Shown here in pieces: positions 52,636 through 61,947 of a stretch of DNA of 64,000 nucleotides (position 1 is the first letter of the stretch; every line of letters begins with the position of its first letter). The stretch is taken from contig NZ_CP036274.1 of the NCBI RefSeq assembly GCF_007747655.1, positions 744,001 through 808,000 of the forward strand, read 5' to 3'. A model generated the notes under the pieces. It had not been told where the DNA came from and ran no database searches. It saw only the letters and a list, made by a program, of their open reading frames with translations. This stretch comes from Anatilimnocola aggregata. GTDB lineage: Bacteria; Planctomycetota; Planctomycetia; Pirellulales; Pirellulaceae. Position numbers and translations under genes: made by a program.

Positions 52636-54096
52636 ATGAAACTGTTTTCCTGCTTCGTGCTCCTCTTCGCAGGTTCCGTCGCACTGGCAGCCGATCTTCC
52701 TCGCAGTAGTCCCGAGGCTCAAGGCATCGCTTCATCCGCAGTGCAGTCCTTCCTCGACGAAGCGGACAAGGTCGATTCGCTCCACAGCGTGATGCTGGTG
52801 CGACACGGCCATGTGATCGCCGAAGGTTGGTGGGCCCCTTATCATCCGACTGCCCGGCACTCGCTCTTTTCGCTCAGCAAGAGTTTCACGTCGACCGCCG
52901 TCGGCCTGGCGATTGCCGAAGGGAAGTTGAACCTGGACGACGAAGTGTTGAAGGCGTTTCCCGACGACGCCCCGAACGAGCCGAGCAACAATCTCAAGTC
53001 GATGCGGCTGAGCGACCTGCTGCGGATGTCGACGGGCCATCAAACCGAGCCGCCGCGCACGGGCGAAGAAGCTTGGACGAAGATGTTCCTCGCGCATCCG
53101 GTGCCGTTCAAACCGGGGACGCATTTTCAATACAACACGTCGGCCACTTACATGCAGTCGGCTATGGTGCAAAAAGCGACTGGCCAGACGGTGCTCGAGT
53201 ATCTTCGCCCGCGGCTGTTCGAACCGCTTGGCATCGAAAACCCCACTTGGGAACTGAGCCCGCAAGGAATCTCAACGGGCGGCTACGGCCTGAGCATTCG
53301 CACCGAAGACATTGCCAAGTTCGGGCAGCTCTATTTGCAAAAGGGGCAGTGGCAAGGAAAGCAGTTGGTGCCCGCCGCCTGGATTGAAGCCGCCACCGCT
53401 CGCCAAACTTCGAACGGCAGCAATCCCAAGAGCGATTGGGACCAAGGCTATGGTTATCAATTCTGGCGTTGTCGTAACGGGGCCTATCGTGGCGATGGTG
53501 CCTTCGGTCAGTATTGCATCGTGTTGCCCGAGCAGGACGCGGTGATTGCCATTACCAGTGGCTTGAAGGACATGCAGTCGGTCCTGAATATTGTCTGGGA
53601 CAAACTATTGCCTGCGATGAAATCGTCCCCCTTACCGGCCGATGAAACAGCTGCGGCCAAGCTGACGAAGACGCTGCAAGGTCTCTCGCTGCGTCAACCC
53701 GTTGCTGCCGGCAAACCTGCTGCTGCGGCGGGCAAGAAGTTTGTGTTTGCCAGCAACGAACGGAAGTTGGAATCGATTTCGCTCAAGGCGGGCGAGAAGG
53801 AAAGCGAAACGATCTTAGAAGTGCGCATCGACGGCACCCCCCAACAAATCGTCTGCAGCACGGGACAATGGCAAAAAGGACGCCTTGCCTGGGGACCATT
53901 GCCGGCCCAACCCGCTGCCGCGTGCGGCGCCTGGACAGCTGACGACACGTTCACCGCCAAGCTTTGCTTTTATGAAACGCCGTTCGTGGCCACGGTGCAA
54001 CTCAAGTACACCAACGACGAACTGCTGCTCACTTCGCAGTCGAACGTCGGCTTCGGCCCCAACAAAGGCTTCGAACTCGTTGGCAAGCCCGAGTAG
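52636..54096 (+). CDS. Secreted beta-lactamase-fold serine hydrolase
   Basis: 486 residues from ATG 52636, which begins a signal peptide (MKLFSCFVLLFAGSVALA). The class C beta-lactamase/penicillin-binding-protein fold is shown by the SxxK motif at Ser79-Lys82 (FSLSKSF), a Tyr-Asn motif at 166-167 (QYNTSA), DLLRMSTGHQTEPP and GYQFWRCRNGAYRGDGAFGQY. Such proteins act as esterases, transesterases or D-amino-acid hydrolases. Residues about 365-486 form an extra beta-rich C-terminal domain (FVFASNERKLESISLKAG, ETILEVRIDGTPQQI) of unknown role. It is 60 bases upstream of the large propeller gene. Confidence 0.9.
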   Translation: MKLFSCFVLLFAGSVALAADLPRSSPEAQGIASSAVQSFLDEADKVDSLHSVMLVRHGHVIAEGWWAPYHPTARHSLFSLSKSFTSTAVGLAIAEGKLNLDDEVLKAFPDDAPNEPSNNLKSMRLSDLLRMSTGHQTEPPRTGEEAWTKMFLAHPVPFKPGTHFQYNTSATYMQSAMVQKATGQTVLEYLRPRLFEPLGIENPTWELSPQGISTGGYGLSIRTEDIAKFGQLYLQKGQWQGKQLVPAAWIEAATARQTSNGSNPKSDWDQGYGYQFWRCRNGAYRGDGAFGQYCIVLPEQDAVIAITSGLKDMQSVLNIVWDKLLPAMKSSPLPADETAAAKLTKTLQGLSLRQPVAAGKPAAAAGKKFVFASNERKLESISLKAGEKESETILEVRIDGTPQQIVCSTGQWQKGRLAWGPLPAQPAAACGAWTADDTFTAKLCFYETPFVATVQLKYTNDELLLTSQSNVGFGPNKGFELVGKPE

Positions 54097-54156
54097 CTGA
54101 TCCCCGCAACAGCTGCTGCAAACTCCGCTCTTGTTGATTCTCCTACAGGCCATTTT

Positions 54157-57100
54157 ATGACTCGCATGATTCCCCGCTTCACAGTCGCGCTGTTGCTCGT
54201 CTGCCCGCTTGTAGCCAATGCTGCCGCAAGCGACTTCCCGCTCATCGAAAGCACCAAACTCGACAACGGCACCTTCACGCAGTGGCTGGCCGGCGAAGAA
54301 TCGCCCCTCTCGGAAGCCGAAGCCAAAGGAGGAGCGACCGCGGTGGTCTGGACTGCCAAGAGCCGTCCCGATTTTCGCGGCGTGAAGTTTGGCACCGGCC
54401 GCGGGCAGGGAGTGCGGCACTTGCGCATCGGCTTGACCGAGAACATGGCGATCGGCAGTGTCCTCGTGCGTGGTGGTGGTAGCTTGAGCGTGCTCAAGAC
54501 AACCGCTGCGTATCCCGGCAACATCGCAGACGACTCGCAGTGGCAAGCTGCCGAGCGTTTAGTCGCTGGGCAAGGATCGCGGGCCGAAGTGGATGGCGAA
54601 GGGTTTGCCTTGTGGCTACTGCCGCCGGGAACGACTACTCGCGCACTGCGTTTCAGTCACGCGCCAAATCCGGGCGACCGAGAATCGGCGGGCTGGCTCG
54701 GCGGCGTTTGGATTCTCGAAGCGCGACTTGGCAATGTCGCGCCGCAGGCACTGGCACAAACGGGCGAGCGCGACGATGTCAGTGCGAAATTGATCGACGA
54801 AGCGAATAACCGCACATGGGGAGCTTGGAGCAACGGTGAACAAGGGGCCGCGCTCCCTCTTTCGTCAGAGCATCCCGAATTCATCACCCTCACCTGGCCG
54901 AAGGCCGTTTCGCTCACGGGCCTCTGCCTGCTGTGGACGGGCTTTGCCGATGTCGACGTGGACGCCTTCACTGGCGAGGACGACGCCAATGTGCGCGAAG
55001 CTCCGAACACTAGTTGGCACCGCGTCGCCAGCCGCACCGGACTGGATTCACTTTATCCACTGGCATTCGGCCCGCAATGGATCTCATTCGACAAGGCCAC
55101 GACCACGCGCGCCGTGCGCTTGCGCGTAACGAAAGGAGCCAAGTCGAATCATCCGCACCTGGCCGACAAAGTGAAACAAGGCCGACGCATCTGGCTGGGC
55201 GAAATCATCGCCCTCAGTTCTTTACCCAATAACGCAGGACTCGCGAGCCTGGTGTTGCCCAAATCTAGCGAAGAGCCGCCGCCGATCCCGGTGAAGTTTC
55301 ATCTCCCCGCAGCGGGTGTGGTCACGCTGGTGATTGAAGACTTGCAGAATCGCCGCGTGCGGAATCTCGTCAGTGAAACACCTTTCCCCGCGGGCGATAA
55401 CATTGCCTGGTGGGACGGCAGCGACGATTTGCTGCGCGATCCAGAAGCTGCCAAGCATGGTGTGTATCACATTCCCGCGCGGCCGGTAGCGCCGGGGCAA
55501 TACAAGGTCCGCGGGCTGTGGCATCAGCCACTCAACCTGCGCTACGAGTTCAGCATCTACAACGCGGGCAAACCGGCTTGGGTCACTGCCGATAACACGG
55601 GCTGTTGGCTGACCACTCACACGCCCCCTTCGAGCGTGGCGTTCGTTCCCGGCTCGCGCACCGCCGATGGTCAGCCCCTCGTCTTCCTGGGTGCCTTTGT
55701 GGCCGAAGGTGGCCACGGGCTGCAATGGCTACGCGAAGATGGCACGAAGCTCGGTGGCCAAGGTTGGGTCGGCGGCAACTGGACAGGCGCGCCAACGCTG
55801 GCCGTCGATCTCGGCCCGCAGGCGAATGCCGAGCATCTCTGCTATGTCGGTTCCTCCTGGGAAGGTGAACTTCGCCTCACCGCCAAGACGCGCGGCCTGA
55901 CCGATCAGCCCATTCTCAAGCAAAAGCTGGGCGAAGAGTACGACAAAAAGAAGAAGGGTTCTCCACCTGCGCCGCCGGTCCTCGACGAGTTCGACGGTGG
56001 CGACAAGATCTTCGTGCTCGGAGGGATCGCCGCCCGCGATGGTCAATTGATCTGCTCCATGGTTCGCCAGAACGAATTGCTCGTCGTCGATATTCGCGGC
56101 GGCAAAATCACTGCGCGCATTCCGCTCGATAATCCACGCGGGCTGACCTTCGATGCGCAGGGCCGTTTGTTGGCGCTCAGTGGCAAGCAACTCGTGCGAT
56201 TTGCCAATTTCGCTGCCCGGCCTGAGACGATTGTGGCTGGCGATCTCGATGATCCGCGGCATGTAGCGGTTGACGGGCAAGGGAATCTGCTCATCACCGA
56301 TCGGGGCACTTCGCACCAGGTGAAGAAGTTCACCGCAGCTGGCAAGCCAAGCGGATATGTCGGCAAGCCCGGCGCGCCGGCGATTGGCCCTTACGATCCG
56401 CTGCATCTCAACAATCCCAACGGGCTGGCTGTCGACTCACAAGGCCGGCTCTGGGTTGCGGAGGCTGACAATTTTCCTCGCCGCGTGTCGCTCTGGTCGG
56501 CTGCTGGCAAGCTTGTGCGAGCCTTCTACGGCCCGACGGAGTACGGTGGCGGCGGCGTGCTCGACCCGCGCGACGAGACGAAGTTCTTTTATAAGGGACT
56601 TGAGTTCAAGCTCGATTGGCAAACAGGAACCGATCAGCTGGTGCGCGTTTTCGCGCGGCCCGATCAGCTGCTGCATGCTCATTATGGTCATTTCTCGCCC
56701 GATACGCCCCTTTATCCGCCGCAGCAAAAAGGTCAGCGCTACTTCACCAGTTGCTACACCCACAACCCGACGAGTGGCGACGATGTAGCCTTCGTCTGGC
56801 TCGATGGTGATCAGCAAGCGAAGCTGGTCGCCGCGGTTGGCAATGCTCACTCCTGGCCCGCGCTGCGAGCCGTTGAGTTTCATAGTCGCTGGCCGGAGCG
56901 TTCCAAGCCGGCCGACGACAATCCCAAGCCCGAAGCGCTCGCGACCTTCGCTTGGAGCGATGCCAACAACGATGGCCACCCTCAGCCCGCAGAGGTTCGC
57001 TTCACCAGCACGCGCAGCCGCGGTGTAACTGTGATGAACGACCTGAGCTTCGTGATTGCGCAGTTCGGCGATCTCAATGTTCGCTTGCCGCCATCGTTCA

Positions 57101-58488
57101 CTGCGGCTGGCGTGCCGCAATACGATTTGACGGAGGCCGAAAGCCTGGGTGTGGCCGGTGGACGTCAACCGTCGAGTGGTGGCAATCAATCGCTGACCGA
57201 ATCCGGCGGTTGGACGATCAACACCAACGCGCCGGAACCTTTCTCGCCGTCGAGCCTCGGTGGCAAGTTCCGCGGCCAGCCGCGCTGGAGTTATCCAAGT
57301 CCCTGGCCCGGCCTGCATGCCAGTCACGAAGCGGCAGTCCCGGATCGGCCCGGCATGGTCATCGGGCACACTCGCTTGCTCGGCGGCTGGATCAACGGCA
57401 AGGCGGGCCCCATGTTCTGCATCAATGGCAACATGGGAAACATGTACCTCTTCACGGCCGACGGTCTGTTCGTCAGCACGCTGTTCAACGACATTCGCCT
57501 GCGACCCAACTGGGCCGCGCCCGTCGCGACACGCAACATGGACGTAACTGAGGTCTCGCTACACGACGAAAACTTCTGGCCTAGCATCACGCAAACGGCC
57601 GACGGGCGAGTATTTCTCGTCGATGGTGGCCGCACTAGCCTCGTCCGCGTCGACGGACTTGAAACGCTCGCGCCCCTTCCTGAGTCAACCATTACTGTCA
57701 CCACTGCCGATCTGCAGCGCGCGAGCGACTGGTACGCCAAGGCCGAAACGCGCCGGCAACAAGCGCGGGGGAGCGGCATCTTGGCAGTTCCGCTGCGCAA
57801 GAGTGCGCCGGAAGTCGACGGACAGGTGAACGATTGGCCGCTCGCTACCGAGTGGGCCTTTATCGATCGCCGTGGCACCAAGGCCAACTTCAATAGCAAC
57901 TCGCGCCCCTATGAAGTGAGCGCGGCCGTCGCCCTGTCAAACACTCACCTGATCGCCGCTTGGCGCACGACGGAGAAAGACCTGCTCAGCAACAGTGGCG
58001 AAACACCCAACGCCCTCTTCAAACACGGGGGCTGTCTCGATGTAATGCTGGCGACTGATCCCGCCGCAGCTGCCGACCGCACCGCGCCGGTTCCCGGCGA
58101 CCAGCGACTCCTCATCACGCAAGTCAAGGGGAAGACTCAGGCGCTGCTCTATCGGGCCAAAGTGCCAGGTACGACCGAGCCGGTTCCCTTCAGCAGTCCG
58201 TGGCGCAGCGTCCCCATCGATGTGGTCGAAGATGTCAGCGAGCATGTGCGCCTTGCGAGCGATGGCACCGGCAATTACGAAATCAGCATTCCCCTTAGCG
58301 TGTTGCACTGGCAGCCGAAGCCGGGCGAAATCTACCGCGCCGACCTGGGCGTGCTGCGGGGCGCGAATGGCCAAACGACGCAGCGCGTCTATTGGTCGAA
58401 CAAGGCCACCGCCATCACCGCCGACGTTCCTAGCGAGGCGGAACTCACGCCGCGTCTCTGGGGCAAATGGAAAATCGTGGCCGAATGA
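54157..58488 (+). CDS. 1443-residue secreted mosaic protein: F5/8-like, FlgD-type, NHL propeller and CBM9-like domains
   Basis: Signal peptide at about 1-24 (MTRMIPRFTVALLLVCPLVANA). The N-terminal 350 residues contain two beta-sandwich-like stretches (FRGVKFGTGRGQGVRHLRIG; SLTGLCLLWTGFADVDVD). At about 380-470 a FlgD-type Ig segment appears (VVTLVIEDLQNRRVRNLV, IAWWDGSDDLL). NHL/propeller blades follow from about 480 to 1190 (DDPRHVAVDGQGNLLITDRG, NPNGLAVDSQGRLWVAEADN), including an insert with an EF-hand-like SDANNDGHPQP loop. The C-terminal 240 residues (PEVDGQVNDWPLATEWAFID, VALSNTHLIAAWRT) fit a CBM9-like domain. Probably an extracellular polysaccharide-binding or lyase-associated protein; no catalytic centre identified. 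Confidence 0.82.
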   Translation: MTRMIPRFTVALLLVCPLVANAAASDFPLIESTKLDNGTFTQWLAGEESPLSEAEAKGGATAVVWTAKSRPDFRGVKFGTGRGQGVRHLRIGLTENMAIGSVLVRGGGSLSVLKTTAAYPGNIADDSQWQAAERLVAGQGSRAEVDGEGFALWLLPPGTTTRALRFSHAPNPGDRESAGWLGGVWILEARLGNVAPQALAQTGERDDVSAKLIDEANNRTWGAWSNGEQGAALPLSSEHPEFITLTWPKAVSLTGLCLLWTGFADVDVDAFTGEDDANVREAPNTSWHRVASRTGLDSLYPLAFGPQWISFDKATTTRAVRLRVTKGAKSNHPHLADKVKQGRRIWLGEIIALSSLPNNAGLASLVLPKSSEEPPPIPVKFHLPAAGVVTLVIEDLQNRRVRNLVSETPFPAGDNIAWWDGSDDLLRDPEAAKHGVYHIPARPVAPGQYKVRGLWHQPLNLRYEFSIYNAGKPAWVTADNTGCWLTTHTPPSSVAFVPGSRTADGQPLVFLGAFVAEGGHGLQWLREDGTKLGGQGWVGGNWTGAPTLAVDLGPQANAEHLCYVGSSWEGELRLTAKTRGLTDQPILKQKLGEEYDKKKKGSPPAPPVLDEFDGGDKIFVLGGIAARDGQLICSMVRQNELLVVDIRGGKITARIPLDNPRGLTFDAQGRLLALSGKQLVRFANFAARPETIVAGDLDDPRHVAVDGQGNLLITDRGTSHQVKKFTAAGKPSGYVGKPGAPAIGPYDPLHLNNPNGLAVDSQGRLWVAEADNFPRRVSLWSAAGKLVRAFYGPTEYGGGGVLDPRDETKFFYKGLEFKLDWQTGTDQLVRVFARPDQLLHAHYGHFSPDTPLYPPQQKGQRYFTSCYTHNPTSGDDVAFVWLDGDQQAKLVAAVGNAHSWPALRAVEFHSRWPERSKPADDNPKPEALATFAWSDANNDGHPQPAEVRFTSTRSRGVTVMNDLSFVIAQFGDLNVRLPPSFTAAGVPQYDLTEAESLGVAGGRQPSSGGNQSLTESGGWTINTNAPEPFSPSSLGGKFRGQPRWSYPSPWPGLHASHEAAVPDRPGMVIGHTRLLGGWINGKAGPMFCINGNMGNMYLFTADGLFVSTLFNDIRLRPNWAAPVATRNMDVTEVSLHDENFWPSITQTADGRVFLVDGGRTSLVRVDGLETLAPLPESTITVTTADLQRASDWYAKAETRRQQARGSGILAVPLRKSAPEVDGQVNDWPLATEWAFIDRRGTKANFNSNSRPYEVSAAVALSNTHLIAAWRTTEKDLLSNSGETPNALFKHGGCLDVMLATDPAAAADRTAPVPGDQRLLITQVKGKTQALLYRAKVPGTTEPVPFSSPWRSVPIDVVEDVSEHVRLASDGTGNYEISIPLSVLHWQPKPGEIYRADLGVLRGANGQTTQRVYWSNKATAITADVPSEAELTPRLWGKWKIVAE

Positions 58489-58501
58489 TCGTGAGCTCAC
58501 C

Positions 58502-59065
58502 ATGACCGCTGCGCAGCAAACTCCCGATCCCGAGCAGTTCCGCTCTTACCTGCGACTGCTGGCGCGGATGCAGTTGCCGCCGCGCCTGGTGCCGAAGATC
58601 GATACTTCGGACGTAGTGCAGCAGACGCTGATCAAAGCCTATCAGGGCCTGGCGGGCTTTCGCGGTTCGACCGAGCGCGAAATGGCCGGTTGGTTACGGC
58701 AGATTCTGGCGAATCAATTGGCTCATCTGGTTCGCGACTTTGGCCGGCAGAAGCGCGATGCTGGGCGCGAGTTGCCACTTGCGCAGGTGGTCGACGAATC
58801 GTCGGCCAGGTTAGAAGCGTGGCTTGCAGCCGAACAGTCGAGTCCCAGCGAGCACGTGCAGCGCAGTGACTTGCTGTTGCAACTGGCCACCGGCTTAGAA
58901 TCGCTGCCGGAAGATCAGCGCGAAGCCGTCGAGCTGCACTATTGCCACGGTTGGACCCTCGCTCAAATCGCCACCCACCTCCATCGAACGCCCCCCAGCG
59001 TCGCGGGCCTGGTTCACCGCGGCTTGCTCAAACTGCGCGATCAATTGGCCGAAACCTCCGGTTAA
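58502..59065 (+). CDS. ECF-type sigma factor
   Basis: 187 residues from ATG 58502, only 13 bases after the stop of the mosaic protein. A longer frame from 58220 overlaps that gene and is rejected. Region 2 reads RLVPKIDTSDVVQQTLIKAYQGLAGFRGSTEREMAGWLRQILANQLAHLVRDF in outline (DTSDVVQQTLIKAYQG and WLRQILANQLAHLVRDF are the core). Region 4 is LPEDQREAVELHYCHGWTLAQIATHLHRTPPSVAGLVHRGLLKLR. This form, with DTSDVVQ, is typical of planctomycete ECF groups associated with kinases. It leads a run of sigma factor, zinc-ribbon membrane protein and Ser/Thr kinase. Confidence 0.93.
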   Translation: MTAAQQTPDPEQFRSYLRLLARMQLPPRLVPKIDTSDVVQQTLIKAYQGLAGFRGSTEREMAGWLRQILANQLAHLVRDFGRQKRDAGRELPLAQVVDESSARLEAWLAAEQSSPSEHVQRSDLLLQLATGLESLPEDQREAVELHYCHGWTLAQIATHLHRTPPSVAGLVHRGLLKLRDQLAETSG

Positions 59066-59212
59066 TGCTGGTCGTTTTTGCCCGGAATTCTCGTCATTTC
59101 TGACGATTCCCAGAATTTCTTGCCAGCGCGCGCAAAACCGCCACTGAGGCGGGCTCTAGATCCCCAGGTGGCTGCACGATCGCGGCCGCCGTACTTCACC
59201 AGGGGATGAACT

Positions 59213-61834
59213 ATGTCCGACGCCATTGAGTGCCCGTGCGGCGCGCAAATACCATGGCCTAGCCAATCGCCATATGCGGTGGCCCATTGCTCGGTCTGCG
59301 GGCAAATGCACTCCGGCCCCGGGAAAGTTAAGGAGCCCGTTGAATCGCCTATTTTGGCAACCATCGTGCCTCACTGGTCGCAGCGCATGCTCGTCGCGCT
59401 GCTCGATCCACGCAGCATTCAATGGATGTTGATGCTCGGCGGCGGGCTCATGGTGCTCGGCCTCGTGATCTGGCTCGTCAGCTCCCAGCTGTTCGAGAAC
59501 AAGCTGGTGGTAGCGGCCACGCTGACTGCGGGAAGTCTGCTGGTGCATCTGGCCGGCTGTGGTATTGCCTTGAAGTCGCGGTACAAGACCGCCGGTCATG
59601 CGTTGGCATTTCTCGGCTGTCTGCTCTTGCCGCTTAACCTTTGGTTTTATCACGAGCATGGCTTGCTCACACTTGAAGGGCAGCTGTGGATCGGCGGCGT
59701 CATCTGCTCGGCGCTGTATGTTGCGACTGTCATCCTGCTGCGCGATCCGCTCTTCGTCTATGCCGTGGAAGGTGGAATCACGTTGACGGTTGTGCTCTTG
59801 CTCGGACAACAAGGAGTTGTCGCCGATGCGACCTGGCTGAGCGTCGTCTTCATGGTGCTGGCTGCCATCTCGATTCATGCAGAACGGGCACTTCCCGTGG
59901 AAGGCGAACCCTTCAATCGCCGGAAGTATGGCTTGCCCCTTTTCTGGTCGGGGCAGTTCCAATTGGCGGCTGCGGTGGTCTCGCTCCTCGGCAGCCAATT
60001 GCTGGTCCAGCTACTAGCACCCGAACAACGTTGGTTCTCGACCACTTGGACTGGCAATGGACTCACGCAGCATTATTGGTTGGCAGGCAGTCTGTGGCTC
60101 GCCGCAGCGTACCTGTATCTCTATAGCGATCTCGTCGTGCGCAAGCTCGGCTGGTATGTATACGCGGCTGTTGCCTGCTTGATTGGTGCCGAATTGACGT
60201 TCATCGGTTATCGTTTGCCCGCCGAGTGGTTGATTGTCATTCCGGCTTTCACGGCAGTCGTCATTACCCTGCTCGCAACGCGCTTGGATGAAGGCGTGAC
60301 TGGAATCGCTCAGCGATTGACCCCGCTGGCGATGGTCCTGGCCGCCATCTCGGTGTTCGCCGGTTTGGTTCAGCACGTGCTGGCCACTAGCCTGCTGGCG
60401 GCGGATTTGAATTGGACCCGCCCCACGGGCTGGGCGTTTTTCGGGACGATGGTGTTCGTCGCGCTGAGCAACCGCCTGATTGCCGTCCTCCTGCAACGGC
60501 GTTCGACCTGGTTTGCGAGCGCACACGTGTTTCTCTCAGCGGCCAGCGTGCTGGTTGCAGCGGCAAGTCTGGCCCGCTGCCTGGAAGTAACGTCGTGGAC
60601 GTTGCAAGCTCCCCTCGTGATGTTGGTTCCGCTCGCCTACCTTGTGGCTGCCCGGCTCTGGAAAGGCCACAGCCCGGAGCAACCACTGGCGATCTCGGCC
60701 CAGGTCGGTGCAGCCGTAATTCTGCTCCATGTGCTGTTCAACACGGTCCTCATCAAGGCGGGCTTGAACTCCCAGCTGCTGGTCGAAACGGTAGCCGGCT
60801 CGCACGACAATCTCTGGCTCGGGCTGGTGTTTGTTCAAGCGACCATTTTCTATCTGGGCTATGCCATCCTCTTCCGTCAGAGCGCGAATATCTATGTCGC
60901 CACAGCTGCAGCCTGCGGAGCAGTTTGGCAACTGGCGAATTTCTATCTTGTGCCCGATGCCTGGTACACCATGGTCTACGCGAGCTTGGGCTTGATCTTG
61001 CTGGCCGCTGCCCGCCTCATGCCAGCGAAAGATACCTTCGCCGGTCCCGGTGAAGCGCCGCGCAAAACTGGCGAAATCGACACAGCAGGTGCTATGTTCC
61101 ACAGTGCCAATGCCCTGCTGTCGCTGGCACTACTTTCGGCCTCGTTACAGGCTTTGGCTCGACTGGTAACGCATCAGGCCGATTGGCGATTACTCAGCGT
61201 CCTGGCTCTGGCCACTGTGGCTGGCCTGGTCGCGATCGTCCTGTCTCCGACAACCACCTGGCGGCGGATTTATGCGACCTGCACCATCGCACTGGCCGGC
61301 TTGGCGTTCGTAATGCTGAACGTGCTGATGACGCTAACACTCTGGCAGAAGGCGGAACTGTTTGCCGTGGTAGTTGGTCTGGTGCTGCTCGTGGCGAGCT
61401 ACATCGGCCGCTTCACAGAGCGGAATCGGAGCGATGCCGATCACGTTACGCTCGGACTATGGTTTGGCAGCATGCTGCCGACCGCGGCCCTGTTTATCGG
61501 GGCCATGCACTATCGCTTTGCGGTGGGCCAGGTCTCGCTGCCCGATGAATTGGGTCTACTGGCTTTGTCGATCCTCATGCTGGTGACCGGCTATGCCTGG
61601 CAACTCAAGTCCCCCGCCATCTTTGGCGGCAGCGCGTTGTCGCTCTACTTGCTGGTGGTCATCGGCACGCTGGCTTACTTTCCAAACGTAGCGATTGGTG
61701 TTTACCTGGCGATTGGCGGCGGACTTCTCTTTGCCGCTGGGCTTGGCCTGAGCATCTTCCGCGACCGCCTGGCCGAACTGCCAGAGAAGATCAGCAAACG
61801 CGAAGGAGTGTTCCAAGTGCTCGATTGGCGCTAG
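59213..61834 (+). CDS. Polytopic membrane protein with N-terminal zinc-ribbon-like motif
   Basis: 873 residues; AGGGGATGAACT precedes the ATG. The N-terminus has a Cys arrangement Cys7, Cys9, Cys26 and Cys29 (ECPCGAQI, then AHCSVCGQMH), like a short zinc ribbon. The rest is a series of about 20 or more hydrophobic helices (for example MLMLGGGLMVLGLVIWLVSS, LVVAATLTAGSLLVHLAGCG, IAIVLSPTTT region, ALSILMLVTGYAWQL). No transporter signature or known domain recognised. Placed between an ECF sigma factor and a kinase, it may be the membrane sensor of the module, but it could also be an unrelated integral protein. Unusually long for an unknown polytopic family. Confidence 0.85.
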   Translation: MSDAIECPCGAQIPWPSQSPYAVAHCSVCGQMHSGPGKVKEPVESPILATIVPHWSQRMLVALLDPRSIQWMLMLGGGLMVLGLVIWLVSSQLFENKLVVAATLTAGSLLVHLAGCGIALKSRYKTAGHALAFLGCLLLPLNLWFYHEHGLLTLEGQLWIGGVICSALYVATVILLRDPLFVYAVEGGITLTVVLLLGQQGVVADATWLSVVFMVLAAISIHAERALPVEGEPFNRRKYGLPLFWSGQFQLAAAVVSLLGSQLLVQLLAPEQRWFSTTWTGNGLTQHYWLAGSLWLAAAYLYLYSDLVVRKLGWYVYAAVACLIGAELTFIGYRLPAEWLIVIPAFTAVVITLLATRLDEGVTGIAQRLTPLAMVLAAISVFAGLVQHVLATSLLAADLNWTRPTGWAFFGTMVFVALSNRLIAVLLQRRSTWFASAHVFLSAASVLVAAASLARCLEVTSWTLQAPLVMLVPLAYLVAARLWKGHSPEQPLAISAQVGAAVILLHVLFNTVLIKAGLNSQLLVETVAGSHDNLWLGLVFVQATIFYLGYAILFRQSANIYVATAAACGAVWQLANFYLVPDAWYTMVYASLGLILLAAARLMPAKDTFAGPGEAPRKTGEIDTAGAMFHSANALLSLALLSASLQALARLVTHQADWRLLSVLALATVAGLVAIVLSPTTTWRRIYATCTIALAGLAFVMLNVLMTLTLWQKAELFAVVVGLVLLVASYIGRFTERNRSDADHVTLGLWFGSMLPTAALFIGAMHYRFAVGQVSLPDELGLLALSILMLVTGYAWQLKSPAIFGGSALSLYLLVVIGTLAYFPNVAIGVYLAIGGGLLFAAGLGLSIFRDRLAELPEKISKREGVFQVLDWR

Positions 61835-61947
61835 TTCTCTGATTGAATGCGGCGGCAATCTGGCCGCCGCATTGGTCAGCGCGCAATGCTACGATAAGAA
61901 CCCGCCGCGATTGGACTTTATTACCGGCGACACCTTGAGAATTCTGC

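Noticed and set aside
56437-57369. 310-residue minus-strand open frame within the mosaic protein gene
   Set aside because: Antisense shadow; no motif, and the plus-strand frame has consistent NHL repeats.
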